Counted from the first letter of the stretch, positions 36,392 to 46,148 are shown. The stretch: DNA of 64,000 nt from JAPPHA01 sp963662705 (GCA_963662705.2 OY759767.1:2046001-2110000); one strand, 5' to 3'. Notes: a model not told the origin generated them from the letters alone. Program-made: numbers and translations.

Positions 36392-37315
36392 TCATCCCTT
36401 GTAGATGTCAACGAGCGTGTCCAGCATGCGAATCGCTTCCGCGCGTTCGCGCTGGAATGTGTTTCTGCCGATAATCGACCCGTTCCCTCCGCCGTCGCGA
36501 ATGGCGCGAGCCTGGAGAAAGACCTGTTCGTCGTCCTGCCTCGACCCGCCGGAAAACACCACGATCCTGCGCCTGGCCAGTGCCGCGTCCATGCAGTGTG
36601 CAACGCGTCCCGCCATCGTCTCCAGTTCAATGTCGCCGTCGAGGTAAGCGGGCCGGGATGCATCGAGGGCCAATTGCCCGGAGCTGAGCTTGACCTTGAT
36701 GATGTGGGCGCCGAGGAGGGCGGCAAAGTGCACGGCGTTCGCCACGACATCCGTGGCAGTTTCGGCTTGACTGGCCAGGTCTTCCCCGCGGGGATAAGAC
36801 CAGATGACGGTGGGCAGGCCCGATGCAGCTCCTTCCCGGCGCAATTCGGCAATCTCTTCGAACATTTCCAGCGCCATGCTGGATCCCGGGTAAACGGAAA
36901 AGCCGATCGCCGATGCACCGATCCTGAGAGCATCGGCGACCGAGGCCGTGATCGACTGGTCCTTGGCCGGTGCCTTGGGAACCAGTGCATTTGCCGAATT
37001 GACCTTCAGAATCATCGGAATCTGACCGGCAAATCTCGCGGCACCGGCTTCCAGGAAACCCAGCGGGGCGGCGATGGCATTCAGGCCGGCGTCGATGGCC
37101 AGCCTGAAATGATACTGGGGATCGTAGGCTGGAGGGTTGACGGAAAACGACCGTGCCGGTCCGTGTTCAAATCCCTGGTCAACCGGCAGGATTATCATTT
37201 TTCCGGTCCCTCCCAGGCGCCCATTCATGAGCATGCGGCAGAGGTTGCCCTTCACCCCCGGGTTGTCGCTTTCATAGTTGGCAAGGATTTTCCCGACCGT
37301 CTGCGTCATCATCAT
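36392..37315 (-). CDS. fba: Fructose-bisphosphate aldolase, class I (DhnA/FbaB type)
   Basis: The 307-residue TIM-barrel enzyme has MIILPVDQGFEHGPARSF at the N-terminus and the Schiff-base lysine most likely in HIIKVKLSSGQ; FSGGSRQDDEQVFLQ and GSIIGRNTFQR bind phosphate. These are hallmarks of the archaeal-type class I family rather than the metal-dependent class II enzyme. The ATG at 37315 overlaps the pgk stop by 4 nt (ATGA), so the two are translationally coupled; two further in-frame ATG codons follow immediately. Confidence 0.92.
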   Translation of the reverse strand: MMMTQTVGKILANYESDNPGVKGNLCRMLMNGRLGGTGKMIILPVDQGFEHGPARSFSVNPPAYDPQYHFRLAIDAGLNAIAAPLGFLEAGAARFAGQIPMILKVNSANALVPKAPAKDQSITASVADALRIGASAIGFSVYPGSSMALEMFEEIAELRREGAASGLPTVIWSYPRGEDLASQAETATDVVANAVHFAALLGAHIIKVKLSSGQLALDASRPAYLDGDIELETMAGRVAHCMDAALARRRIVVFSGGSRQDDEQVFLQARAIRDGGGNGSIIGRNTFQRERAEAIRMLDTLVDIYKG

Positions 37316-38520
37316 GACGAACCTCCTTCAGTTGCCAGCAGGGCCTGTATTCCGGGCAGGGGTTTTCCTTCGACCCACTCGAGGAATGCACCACCAGCCG
37401 TCGACACGTAGGAAAAAGAGCCCGTAACACCTGCTGTATTCAACGCGGCAATGGTGTCTCCACCGCCAGCGACCGTATTCAATTCCCCGGCTGCCGAGCG
37501 GGCAGCGGCATGACGGACGAGCTCGAGCGTCGCGCGATCGAAAGGCCTGGTCTCGAATGCGCCAAGCGGCCCGTTCCAGATCAACGTCCTGGCCGTGTCG
37601 ATGACGGATTTGACCTGCCCGACGCTCTTTGGCCCCAGGTCCAGGATCATCTCATCGGAATGACATTCATCGGCTGAAGCGACCCTGCAAGGCGCATCCG
37701 TCTCAAGCCTCGGCGCGACGACGACATCATCCGGCAGCGTAACCGTGCAGTCGAATTGCTTGGCGACGTCAAGTATCGCCCGGGCGGAATCGCCCATGTC
37801 GAACTCGCAGAGCGAGCGACCGACCTCAAGCCCTTGCGCAGACAGGAACGTATTTGCCATTCCGCCACCGATGACCAACCCGTCGACCTGCTTGGCCAGA
37901 CTTCGAAGGAGCCCGAGTTTGGACGAAACTTTCGCTCCCCCGACACAGGCGACGAATGGGCGTTCAGGAGACTTGAGCGCATGTGTCAGGGCGCGGATTT
38001 CTCCTTGCATCAGGTCGCCGGCGCAACCCGGGAGCAGGCTTGGCACGCCTGCCGTCGACGCGTGGGCGCGGTGGGCGGCGGAGAAGGCGTCGTTGCAATA
38101 GAGATCGCCCAGCATCGCGAGCTCGCGCGCAAACGCCTGGTCGTTGCTTTCTTCGCCGGGCACGAAACGCAAGTTTTCGAGGAGCAGTACTTCGCCGTCG
38201 TTTGCGGATTTGACGGCAGGCAATGAACCCTTGCCGGGCGGGCCCGGGACGAACGAAACCGGGGAACCGATTTCTGCCGAAAGCGCCGGGACAGTGACCT
38301 CCAGGGACAACTCCGGAACGAACTGCCCATTGGGGCGTCCGAGATGCGCGATGAGGACGGGCATTCCACCAAGTTCACGGATACGCCTTATTGTCGGGGC
38401 AACGCGCCCGATGCGCGTGGAATCCGTTACGACACCGTTCCGAACCGGGACATTGATGTCTATCCTGGTCAATACGCGGTGACCATGTATGCTCAGGTCA
38501 TCGAGACCGGGCAGCTTCAC
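37312..38520 (-). CDS. pgk: Phosphoglycerate kinase
   Basis: The 402-residue enzyme of glycolysis and gluconeogenesis has VLTRIDINVPVRNG, LIAHLGRPNG, LLLENLRFVPGEESND, FVACVGGAKVSSKLGLL and the C-terminal TVAGGGDTIAALN. I place the start at GTG 38520 (VKLPGLDDL), preceded by a G-rich site; the upstream extension to 38679 is not conserved in the family. It lies between tkt and fba; the usual gap gene between tkt and pgk is absent. Confidence 0.94.
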   Translation of the reverse strand: MKLPGLDDLSIHGHRVLTRIDINVPVRNGVVTDSTRIGRVAPTIRRIRELGGMPVLIAHLGRPNGQFVPELSLEVTVPALSAEIGSPVSFVPGPPGKGSLPAVKSANDGEVLLLENLRFVPGEESNDQAFARELAMLGDLYCNDAFSAAHRAHASTAGVPSLLPGCAGDLMQGEIRALTHALKSPERPFVACVGGAKVSSKLGLLRSLAKQVDGLVIGGGMANTFLSAQGLEVGRSLCEFDMGDSARAILDVAKQFDCTVTLPDDVVVAPRLETDAPCRVASADECHSDEMILDLGPKSVGQVKSVIDTARTLIWNGPLGAFETRPFDRATLELVRHAAARSAAGELNTVAGGGDTIAALNTAGVTGSFSYVSTAGGAFLEWVEGKPLPGIQALLATEGGSS

Positions 38521-38733
38521 ATCCGGCCCCCCCGGCTGCGCGGGATTTCCGTGATGGCGCTGGTCGGGTTTCCGAACGGCTTCACAATCTGGCTGGGGCT
38601 TCCCCCGGTCCCGGGAACCGGAACCTGGTCTACCGGGACCGGACTCTTTGGTGGCTTCATGTAACCTCCCGACGGGCAATTCCTCCGCCCGGGAAGATCG
38701 GCCCCGGTCGTGGCTGTTGTTTGCCCGTGATTG

Positions 38734-40752
38734 TCACAAGAGCGCAAGTGCGGCACCGGCAACCTTTCCGGCAGTTATGCCAAAATGCTCGTAGAGCGCC
38801 TTTGACGGGGCCGAGGCGCCAAAGGAATCCATGCCGATGAAGGCGGAGCGGCGGAAATTTCCTCGTTCGCCGGAAAGCCATTCATCCCATCCCAGGCGGC
38901 TCCCTGCTTCGACAGCTACCCTGACCGGGCCGGCCGGTAGAATCTGCCTGCGGTATTTTTCATCCTGGCATCTGAAGATTTCCCAGCATGGCATCGAAAC
39001 GACCCTGGTTCCGATCCCTTTGTCCTGGAGGATGTCCCGTGCATCCATGGCGACCTCGACCTCGGTTCCCGTCGCCATGAGGATGACGCGGCATCGGCCG
39101 TTGGACCGGGCCAGAATGTAGGCCCCCAGGCGCGTGTGGTTTTTGCGTGCATACTTTGTTCGCAAGGTCCGCGCAGATTGCCTCGACAGAGACAGGACCG
39201 TGGGTGTTCCTGTTGCTGAGATGGCAATTTCCCATGCTTCGGCCGTTTCCGCGGAATCCGCGGGTCGTATGACATTCATATTGGGAGTTGCGCGAAGCAT
39301 CGCCAGGTGTTCGACCGGTTGATGGGTCGGACCGTCTTCGCCGAGACCGATCGAGTCGTGTGTCATGACGTAGGTAACCGGGAGACCCATGAGGGCGCAA
39401 AGGCGCATGGCCGGACGGGCATAATCCGTAAAGCACAGGAACGTTCCTCCGTAAGGGCGGACGCCCCCATGCAACGCCATTCCATTCATCGCCGCTGCCA
39501 TGGCGTGTTCACGAACACCGTAATGTACATGGCGCCCCAGTCGATTCGATGGGCAAAAGGGCTCCATTCCGGATGTACGCGTGTTGTTCGAGCCGGTCAG
39601 GTCGGCAGACCCGCCGAATGCCTCCTTGACGATCGGTGCGATCGCCTCGAGCGCAACCTGTGACGATTTTCTCGTTGCACTTACCGGCCGGTCGTCTGCC
39701 ACCGACCGTTTCACCCGCCGAATTGCCGCTGCCAGTTTGCCTGGAGTCTGTCCGGTAATGACGCGGTCGAACTCCCTCCGGACCGCGGGTTTCGCCTGGT
39801 CGAGATTGCGTTCCCACTCCTTGCGGAGTTTCGAGCCGCGTGCACCGATTTCCTTCCAGAGGCGCAAGGTATCATCCGGAACCTTGAAGTCTGGCGATTC
39901 CCAGCCGTAGGCTTTTTTCATCTGGTCCAGTTCGCCGTCCTTGATCGCGTAGCCATGGGCCGCAGCCGTCCCTTCGACTCCGTCGACTCCCCACGCGACG
40001 CGCGTGCGACAGGCGATCATGGAAGGCCGGGGTTGTTCCATGGCCGCAGCGATTGCCTGGCCGATGTCGTCGGGATCATGGCCATCACACGCACTGACAG
40101 ACCAGCCCGCGGCCTCGAATCGGGACATTTGGTCCGTGCGATCGGAAATGCTGACGGGCCCGTCGATGGTGATGCCGTTGTCATCCCAGAGAACGATCAG
40201 CTTGTCCAATTCCTGGTACCCGGCCAACGACATGGCCTCGTGACTGACGCCTTCCATCAGGCAACCGTCTCCGGCGATGACAAATGTGAAATGATCGACG
40301 ATTGATCTGCCAAACCTTGCGCGCAGCGCTGCCTCGGCCATGGCGAAGCCGACTCCGTTGGCGAGTCCCTGTCCCAGCGGTCCGGTGGTCGTTTCTATTC
40401 CGCCGGCGTGCCCGTACTCGGGGTGGCCGGCAGTTCTGGATCCCAGCTGTCTGAACGCCCGTATCTGATCGATGGGCATGTCACGGTATCCTGTGAGGTA
40501 CAACAGCGCGTAGAGCAGCATTGAACCGTGACCGGCCGAGAGAATGAAACGGTCCCGGTCTGGCCAGTCCGGGACACCGGGATCAAACTTCAGAAACCGC
40601 GTGAAAAGCACGGTTGCGACATCCGCCATTCCGATTGGCATTCCCTGATGCCCCGAGGCGGCGCCATGAACAGCCTGAGCGGAGAGAAACCTTATCGCGT
40701 TGGCGAGTTGCCAATGGGAAGGATGTTTGTTCCGCAGTTCTTCGAGATTCAT
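38734..40752 (-). CDS. tkt: Transketolase
   Basis: The 672-residue TPP enzyme transfers two-carbon ketol units in the pentose-phosphate or Calvin pathways. It shows AVHGAASGHQGMPIGMADVA, TTGPLGQGLANGVGFAMAE, the TPP motif VIAGDGCLMEGVSHEAMSLA, the pyrimidine-domain HYGVREHAMAAAMNGMALHG and DSIGLGEDGPTHQPVEHLA. ATG 40752 follows GGAAGGACAGGATC; an in-frame upstream start at 40827 is not supported. The pgk gene follows 213 bp later. Confidence 0.95.
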   Translation of the reverse strand: MNLEELRNKHPSHWQLANAIRFLSAQAVHGAASGHQGMPIGMADVATVLFTRFLKFDPGVPDWPDRDRFILSAGHGSMLLYALLYLTGYRDMPIDQIRAFRQLGSRTAGHPEYGHAGGIETTTGPLGQGLANGVGFAMAEAALRARFGRSIVDHFTFVIAGDGCLMEGVSHEAMSLAGYQELDKLIVLWDDNGITIDGPVSISDRTDQMSRFEAAGWSVSACDGHDPDDIGQAIAAAMEQPRPSMIACRTRVAWGVDGVEGTAAAHGYAIKDGELDQMKKAYGWESPDFKVPDDTLRLWKEIGARGSKLRKEWERNLDQAKPAVRREFDRVITGQTPGKLAAAIRRVKRSVADDRPVSATRKSSQVALEAIAPIVKEAFGGSADLTGSNNTRTSGMEPFCPSNRLGRHVHYGVREHAMAAAMNGMALHGGVRPYGGTFLCFTDYARPAMRLCALMGLPVTYVMTHDSIGLGEDGPTHQPVEHLAMLRATPNMNVIRPADSAETAEAWEIAISATGTPTVLSLSRQSARTLRTKYARKNHTRLGAYILARSNGRCRVILMATGTEVEVAMDARDILQDKGIGTRVVSMPCWEIFRCQDEKYRRQILPAGPVRVAVEAGSRLGWDEWLSGERGNFRRSAFIGMDSFGASAPSKALYEHFGITAGKVAGAALALL

Positions 40753-41268
40753 GATCCTGTCCTTCCAGTCTGAAAGGTTTCTCTGGCAGTGGCACGAAAC
40801 CACCATGGGCCTGATAGCAACCTCCATCGGTTGGTCAAGGATGCGTTTGTGCCGCGACCAGGTGTCGAAACAGCGCCCTGAGTTGGTGGACGCATCCGGG
40901 AATGACTCAAACCGGAATTGAAGAACCGTTCCGACAACCGGGCGAACTGATCCTCAAGACGCTATGGACCCGGTTGTGTCGCTTTGCGCGACGTCGTGGC
41001 AGCCATCGTCATTCAACTTTCTCGAAATTGATATAGTGGTGTTCACGCGATCAGGAAATGTCATTTTGCTTGAGCCGGCACAAGGCAAGGTGATGTCCGG
41101 ATCATCGCCGGACTTGACGCCGGTGAATTGCAGTTTCACCAATGCATGTCGTCCGTCATTGTTTATCTCGCGAGGAGTTTTCAGAGTCACTTCCACAGAG
41201 TCACTCATCGGTTGAAAAACGGGATTCAGTGCGGCAGGATGTCGGTTGGACAGATATCGAGCGAAAGT
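40753..41268. other. Divergent intergenic region between tkt and the coiled-coil/zapA pair
   Basis: The 516 bp hold no gene I can support. A minus-strand frame at 40954-41208 (84 codons, ATG start) has no ribosome-binding site or recognisable domain and was left out. Promoters for both directions should lie here but none stands out. Confidence 0.45.
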
Positions 41269-41799
41269 ATGAAAGAGATTTCGGAACTGGAGAACCGTCT
41301 CAAGGACGCGCTTGCCCTAATTGACGAAGCCATCAGCGATGGTGAAGGAGTGGCGGACATTGTCGCGTTGCGACAGCAGAATGCCGAATTGAAAACCGGA
41401 ATTGAAACAGCCGAGCAGGCCGCTGCCAAAGCCGAGGGCCGGCTCGCGGAAGCCGCGGCGGAACTGGAATTGGCCAAGCATTTTTCCGGAGCCGCAGCTG
41501 ACACAGGCGAAGTCGTCGAGTCGATAACCCGAGCTCATACGGGCCTCGATGGCCAGCTTCAGGTCGTTCAAGCGAGACTCGAAGATGCCCTGGGGCAAAT
41601 TTCCGATCTTGCAAACCAGGTACAGAATTTTGTTCAGATTGCCGCCGATCAGTCGTCAGCGGACGTGAGCCGTCCGGACCGGTCGGAGGTTGAAGCGGAG
41701 ATGGAAAGGCTTCGGCAGACCAGGCAGGAAGATGTGAATCACATCAACGGAATTCTGGAACAGTTGTTGCCACTGGTCGAAGGAGAACGCGGTGCCTGA
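41269..41799 (+). CDS. Coiled-coil protein upstream of zapA
   Basis: The protein of 176 residues (from ATG 41269, MKEISELENRLKDALALIDE) is almost wholly predicted coiled coil: alanine-, glutamate- and leucine-rich with heptad spacing over residues 1-75 and 95-165. An in-frame ATG at 41239 is possible. Its stop overlaps the zapA start by 8 bp, so they are co-translated. Alphaproteobacterial zapA genes often follow such a protein; a role in division or in Z-ring organisation is inference. Confidence 0.75.
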   Translation: MKEISELENRLKDALALIDEAISDGEGVADIVALRQQNAELKTGIETAEQAAAKAEGRLAEAAAELELAKHFSGAAADTGEVVESITRAHTGLDGQLQVVQARLEDALGQISDLANQVQNFVQIAADQSSADVSRPDRSEVEAEMERLRQTRQEDVNHINGILEQLLPLVEGERGA

Positions 41800-42244
41800 T
41801 ATCGTCGTGACTGTTGCCGGCAGGGCATTCGAACTCACCTGCGGTGAAGGCGAGGACAAAGCGCTCAAGAATGCGGCAAACCGCCTCGACATGGAGGCGG
41901 CCGCCCTGACCGATGAGATGGGCCGTATTCCCGAGTCGCGTTTGTTGCTGTTGGCGGGGCTCATGGTCGCGAACAAGACGGTTGAACTGGAAAGCGAGGC
42001 CGCTCGGGTCGCCGAGAAAGCTGCCAGGGAAGCGAACGATCTTGCTCAAAAGACGATGGACGACCTCCGCAGGGTCAAGGGCGAATTGACCCGGGCGAAA
42101 GTACGCCTTGCTGACCTGCAGGAAAGGTTCGACGTCGAACTGAAGTCGGCCAAACAGAAAGGTCAGGCCAGTGACGAACTTCTCGAGAGCATGATTCGGA
42201 TGGTCGAGGCAGTCGAACGGGTCGCAGCACCTCTGACCCGATAA
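41792..42244 (+). CDS. zapA: Cell division protein ZapA
   Basis: The 150-residue protein begins MPDIVVTVAGRAFELTCGEG, the ZapA beta-hairpin, with the EDKALKNAANRLDMEA helix and the conserved RLLLLAGLMVANKTVELE segment, then a long C-terminal coiled coil (about 70-148). ZapA tetramers crosslink FtsZ filaments. It is longer than the 109-residue E. coli protein. Translation starts at GTG 41792 inside the previous gene. Confidence 0.88.
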   Translation: MPDIVVTVAGRAFELTCGEGEDKALKNAANRLDMEAAALTDEMGRIPESRLLLLAGLMVANKTVELESEAARVAEKAAREANDLAQKTMDDLRRVKGELTRAKVRLADLQERFDVELKSAKQKGQASDELLESMIRMVEAVERVAAPLTR

Positions 42245-42253
42245 CGTGGACCG

Positions 42254-42278
42254 GATTCGGATCAACTCAACCCGAATC
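42254..42278. terminator. Weak hairpin between convergent zapA and grxD
   Basis: GATTCGG (42254-42260) pairs with CCGAATC (42272-42278) over an 11-nt loop. It touches the grxD stop codon and may act in both directions; no T run follows immediately. Confidence 0.3.
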
Positions 42279-42639
42279 AGCGGTTTGTTTCACGGATTCG
42301 ATTGGCTGCTGCCTTGTCGTACGCAATTCCCTTGTCGTCGAACAGTTCGTCCAGTTCTCCTGAAAGGGTCATCTCCGTGACGATGTCACAACCGCCGATG
42401 AACTCTCCCTTGACGTAGAGTTGCGGAATTGTCGGCCAGTCCGAATAATCCTTGATGCCCTGGCGCAGTTCCTCGTCGGCAAGAACGTTGACATCCTTGA
42501 ACGTGACTTCCATGTAGTTGAGTACGCCGGCAATTCTGGAAGAAAAACCGCACTGAGGCATGCTGCTTGTCCCCTTCATGAACAGCACAACGTCGTTTTC
42601 ACCGATCTCGGCTCCGATCGTATCATTTACGTTTGACAT
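42277..42639 (-). CDS. grxD: Monothiol glutaredoxin, Grx4 type
   Basis: The 120-residue protein has the monothiol active site in MKGTSSMPQCGFSSRIAGVL (CGFS), WPTIPQLYVKGEFIGGCDIV for glutathione binding, and normal Grx4 length. Grx4 proteins carry 2Fe-2S clusters and pair with BolA in iron regulation or cluster transfer; bolA lies just upstream on the same strand. The ATG at 42639 follows aaaGGAaattcaggat; the longer frame to 42849 is not real. Confidence 0.95.
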   Translation of the reverse strand: MSNVNDTIGAEIGENDVVLFMKGTSSMPQCGFSSRIAGVLNYMEVTFKDVNVLADEELRQGIKDYSDWPTIPQLYVKGEFIGGCDIVTEMTLSGELDELFDDKGIAYDKAAANRIRETNR

Positions 42640-42894
42640 ATCCTGAATTTCCTTTCGGTTTCTGCGCAGTTTTCCCGGCTCAGGCCTGTTCGCCACGGAT
42701 AGTGTGGAGAGTCGGCAAACCGTGATGCGGACACCCGTGCGACGCCATGCCGGCTGCGTGCCTGTCCTGGACTCCGTCAGAATCACTGCTTGCAAACCCG
42801 TGATGTCCACCCGGAAACGTGCCACACGCGTTCTGGACGGGTGAAACATGATAAAATGGCGCGACCAATGGCCCGGGACTCCCCAATCTGCAGA

Positions 42895-43149
42895 TCACGT
42901 ATCCGATCCTTCGGGTGCCCTTGTGGTCAGGGCAAGTGCATGAAGATCACCTGACGGTCCGTCCATCTTGCCCTTTAACGCCCTGTAGACCATGCGTTGC
43001 TGTTGAACCCGGTTTTTCCCCTGGAATTCTCGCGCGATGACCTCTGCCGCATAGTGATTTCCATCGCCCGCCATATCCGTAATGGTTACGTTTGCCGTGG
43101 GGAACGCGTCCAGGATCAGTCTTCGGATTTCTTCTGCGTCCATAGCCAT
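42895..43149 (-). CDS. BolA family protein
   Basis: The 84-residue protein has the BolA fold pattern: EIRRLILDAFPTANVTITDM, the GDGNHYAAEVIAREFQGKN segment with the invariant histidine, and RMVYRALKGKMDGPSGDLHA. BolA proteins form cluster-bridged complexes with CGFS glutaredoxins, and grxD is 255 bp downstream. ATG 43149 after GGGAG. It resembles the shorter IbaG/BolA2 type more than E. coli BolA. Confidence 0.92.
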   Translation of the reverse strand: MAMDAEEIRRLILDAFPTANVTITDMAGDGNHYAAEVIAREFQGKNRVQQQRMVYRALKGKMDGPSGDLHALALTTRAPEGSDT

Positions 43150-44066
43150 GGCAAACTCCCGATCGGTTCCGGAAAATAGGTCTGACGTCTACAAACTTCA
43201 AGACCGGCCATGTGCCATAGGGAGCAATTCTCAATACGGCACTTTTCGTTCTGGTCTCGGCATTTGCATTGCCTCGAGCGTTTGCAGGGTGCGGCGCGCG
43301 GGCATGTTGAAACTGACGCGAAGGCTGGTTCGGGGAGGAACTTCGGATTCGCCTGCGCGCACCTGAATCAGGCCTTTTCAGTCGTCGTCCAAGAGCATGG
43401 CGGTCAAGGACCTGCACACTTCGAAACATCCAGTCGCGTGTGCCGCGGGCCTCACGGTTCGTCATTCCATGCGTTTCCGCGAGGTCACCGCCGGCGTGCA
43501 TGTATAACCCGAACGGTTTCAGGACGAGGAGCATGTAGGCGCAATTCTTGTCTTCGCGCCCAGTGTTCCGCCCAAGGATTTCCCCGGATTACCACAGGAT
43601 GTTGACGAACGAGATCTCGGCGTTTCCGTGCCTGACCACTGGCGGCGACGTCGGAAACACCCGTCATGCTGGCAGGCGTTCCCGTACCTCAACCTTTTTC
43701 CGTCCCTGTCGCAGATCTTGGATCAGGCCCATGTCATCGGCCTGGCAGTCTCGCTGCCATCGGTCCGCAGATCCGGCTGCCGGTTGTACCCGTGCATGTA
43801 TGCCCGCGGTTTCCTACGCTATTCCAGAAGGTGGTTGCGCGGGAGAGCCGCCGTATCCCCTCGGCCAGAATCTTTGACATGCAGTTCCGGAACCTGATGA
43901 CCTCATCGCGCTGTTTTCATTTTACTCTTTACTAAGGTGAAGCAAGGGTTCGAGAGTCTGTACCGACAAAGTGGATTGAACGAAACGAACGTGGTTGCAG
44001 TTTAGTTCAGCCGCAAATTACGGGCCGTCATTTGCCCGGAATCGAGGTTGACCAGGCCCAGCATTT
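43150..44066. other. Long gene-poor stretch between bolA and the leader-cyclase gene
   Basis: Over 917 bp I find no intact gene. On the minus strand at about 43400-43670, frames carry hydrophobic protein-like pieces (KNCAYMLLVLKPFGLYMHAG) but are broken by a stop (around 43590) and by a frame change, so this may be a decayed gene; I cannot identify it. It marks the border between the conserved core and the accessory island. Confidence 0.4.
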
Positions 44067-45371
44067 TCATCTCGTATTCAGGTCGTCAACGAGACGCTCC
44101 AGAGCTTCGATGCAGAACGCGGAGGTCAGGGACTCAGAGCCATGCCCGATCTGCCCGACCAATCCCCATCGCAACGTCTGGTCTCCAAACGCAAGGATTT
44201 CCGGCCAGCTTCCATCCTCCCTTTGCGACCTGATGATCGTTTCCGCATGGTGCTTCGTGTCGATGCATTCAAGCCGTCCGATGTTGTCAAGCGCCGACAC
44301 GGCCTGTGCGGCCTGAAGAGTGTTCTCGAAATTTCCCTGCCCGTCGCGCAGGCCAAGGATTCGGTCCTCGAGTACCGAGCCAAGTTGACCGAATGCAGGC
44401 TGCGCACGAATCATGGCGCGACTCGTTGCATAATAGATCGAAACAGGGTCCGGATACCATTTGGATGAACCCTCAAGTTGATCACTGGCGATCAACGCTT
44501 CCAGCCATCGTTGGGCGGCCCTGGTTTCGGAGTGGTCGCCGAGGTAGGCAATGACATTTGCATTGACGACCGGATCGGCTTCAATGCGAAAGCTCGACAC
44601 GACGTCAGGTTCGCCATCCTCCAGCACCCAGGTCATGAAACGACCCTCCTTGTCACGATTCGCCAACATCCTCGGAACGTTCCTTCTCAGGAGAACCCAG
44701 GGGTGCGTATCAATGACCAGTGAACAGAGCGAGGAACTGTCAAGATCCTGGGGTAGGTGGCGATAGTAGCGCCACAGGCCGGGATACTCGATGGTATCGG
44801 CGAGATATTCCCTGGTTGCGGCACTGAGGGCTTTGGCACGCACGTCATTGCTGTTTTCAAGGGCAAGGACACAGAGTGCCGAAACGAAAGGCGGTCGTTC
44901 GAAATGTCGCGGAATGTTCGGGTCGGCCGTGTTGAACCGGATGCAGTGCCAGGCACCGTTGTCGTCGACGGCGGATTCTAGAAAGTCGAGACCACGGCGG
45001 ATGCTCTCTCTGCCTGCATTGGCAACGGCCGCCGGTGTGGCCGTGGATTCCCGGACCGTCGATGGATTGGGGATGAAGGACCGGACGGGCGGTGCGGGGT
45101 CATGGAGAGTCTTGCGAAGAAACGCAAGTGATGCTGCGCCGGTCCTGGCGTTCTCCCGTTCGATTGCGGAATACTTGTTGCGCGGCGGCAGCACCACATG
45201 CGTTGTTGTATCGGTTTCCTCATGCACGTGGATTTCATGGTCTTCGGCCAACGTCACGCCGAACTCCCTTTCGATCGTCCCCTTGGGATTCGTGAGAAGA
45301 CGTTCGCGAAAGCTCGTGTTTTCGCTGGCCTTGGACAAAAGAAAGCCGGACGGGTTGATGGACTTTGTCAT
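44067..45371 (-). CDS. NHLP-leader domain fused to a terpenoid-cyclase/prenyltransferase-type toroid
   Basis: The 434-residue protein starts with about 63 residues that look like an NHLP (nitrile hydratase-like leader) precursor: FLLSKASENTSFRERLLTNP, GTIEREFGVTLAEDHEIHVH and THVVLPPR, matching the register of the precursor at 61884. No double-glycine cleavage site follows. Residues about 120-430 resemble the alpha/alpha toroid of squalene-cyclase-type enzymes, with QW-like motifs DDNGAWHC (137-143) and QREDGSW (383-389). I see no DxDD acid motif, so cyclase chemistry is doubtful. The leader may dock it to RiPP enzymes or mark it for export. ATG 45371. Confidence 0.75.
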   Translation of the reverse strand: MTKSINPSGFLLSKASENTSFRERLLTNPKGTIEREFGVTLAEDHEIHVHEETDTTTHVVLPPRNKYSAIERENARTGAASLAFLRKTLHDPAPPVRSFIPNPSTVRESTATPAAVANAGRESIRRGLDFLESAVDDNGAWHCIRFNTADPNIPRHFERPPFVSALCVLALENSNDVRAKALSAATREYLADTIEYPGLWRYYRHLPQDLDSSSLCSLVIDTHPWVLLRRNVPRMLANRDKEGRFMTWVLEDGEPDVVSSFRIEADPVVNANVIAYLGDHSETRAAQRWLEALIASDQLEGSSKWYPDPVSIYYATSRAMIRAQPAFGQLGSVLEDRILGLRDGQGNFENTLQAAQAVSALDNIGRLECIDTKHHAETIIRSQREDGSWPEILAFGDQTLRWGLVGQIGHGSESLTSAFCIEALERLVDDLNTR

Positions 45372-46148
45372 GGAATTCTTCTGGTGTCTGGGTTGCAGGT
45401 CTGGTGGAATTCCCCGGTAACGGAGCCAACGGAAGCACGCGACGCTTGTCGTGCTGGAAATTCTCCGGGAAACGACGTCTTCGAGTCAGCTGCGGCTGCT
45501 GCGGTCGCCGTTTCGGCGCGACAATGCTATCGTTTGTCGGGTCCCGTTGCCAGTGGCCTGGAAGTTGGACGTCATCGGCGCCGGTGAAATCCGACCGCGG
45601 CGGCGATGAAGGCCGAATCCGGTTTCCCTGCACAGAGTAAGCGCTGACCGGACTCGGACGGTCTTTGGGATAATTGGGAACGGATGGCGTACCGTCGCAT
45701 GCGCTTCCCTACTTTTCATTTGGTTTTCTTCCGATAAAGCCTGGCAAGGTCCCTGGCACAGGGTCCGGATGAGGTTCCGAAATACGGGCCACGTTCCTGG
45801 CTCAGCGGCACGCGGGATCCGACGCAATGGCGACAGATTACACGTCGACGACTGAACCTCCCGTGCAACCCGGTGAAATCGTTGGCGAGATGGGTTTCTC
45901 CATTCGGCTCGAGGTAACCGGGGAAGCGGGGCTGCGGCGTCCTACGGCATGGCCCCTTGGATGAACTCCGATATGCCCGACGTTGCAAACTTCTCCCGGA
46001 CAGACCTTGCCGGAGCGCCAGGAAAATTGCTTCGTCGGCTATCGCCGTATCGAGTGGTGTCGAATCTCTGGATTGGTTTTGATGGATTTGGTTACGGAAC
46101 TTGGGTAGGGACATGAATGCATGGTAAGGTAAGAACGGAGAAAGCGCG
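45372..46148. other. Divergent intergenic region in the accessory island
   Basis: No gene is supported in these 777 bp: the open frames have no ribosome-binding site or motif. The region separates the leader-cyclase gene (leftward) from the AlkB-GlnE fusion gene (rightward) and should hold both promoters, which I cannot place. Confidence 0.45.

Noticed and set aside
40954..41208. An 84-codon minus-strand frame upstream of tkt
   Set aside because: No ribosome-binding site, no recognisable domain, and it lies in a divergent promoter region.
42245..42276. A 6S RNA gene, often found after zapA in Alphaproteobacteria
   Set aside because: Only 32 bp separate zapA from grxD; there is no room for it.
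44067..45371. Calling the toroid protein a squalene-hopene cyclase
   Set aside because: It is too short, has only two QW-like motifs and I see no DxDD motif; the N-terminus is leader-like.
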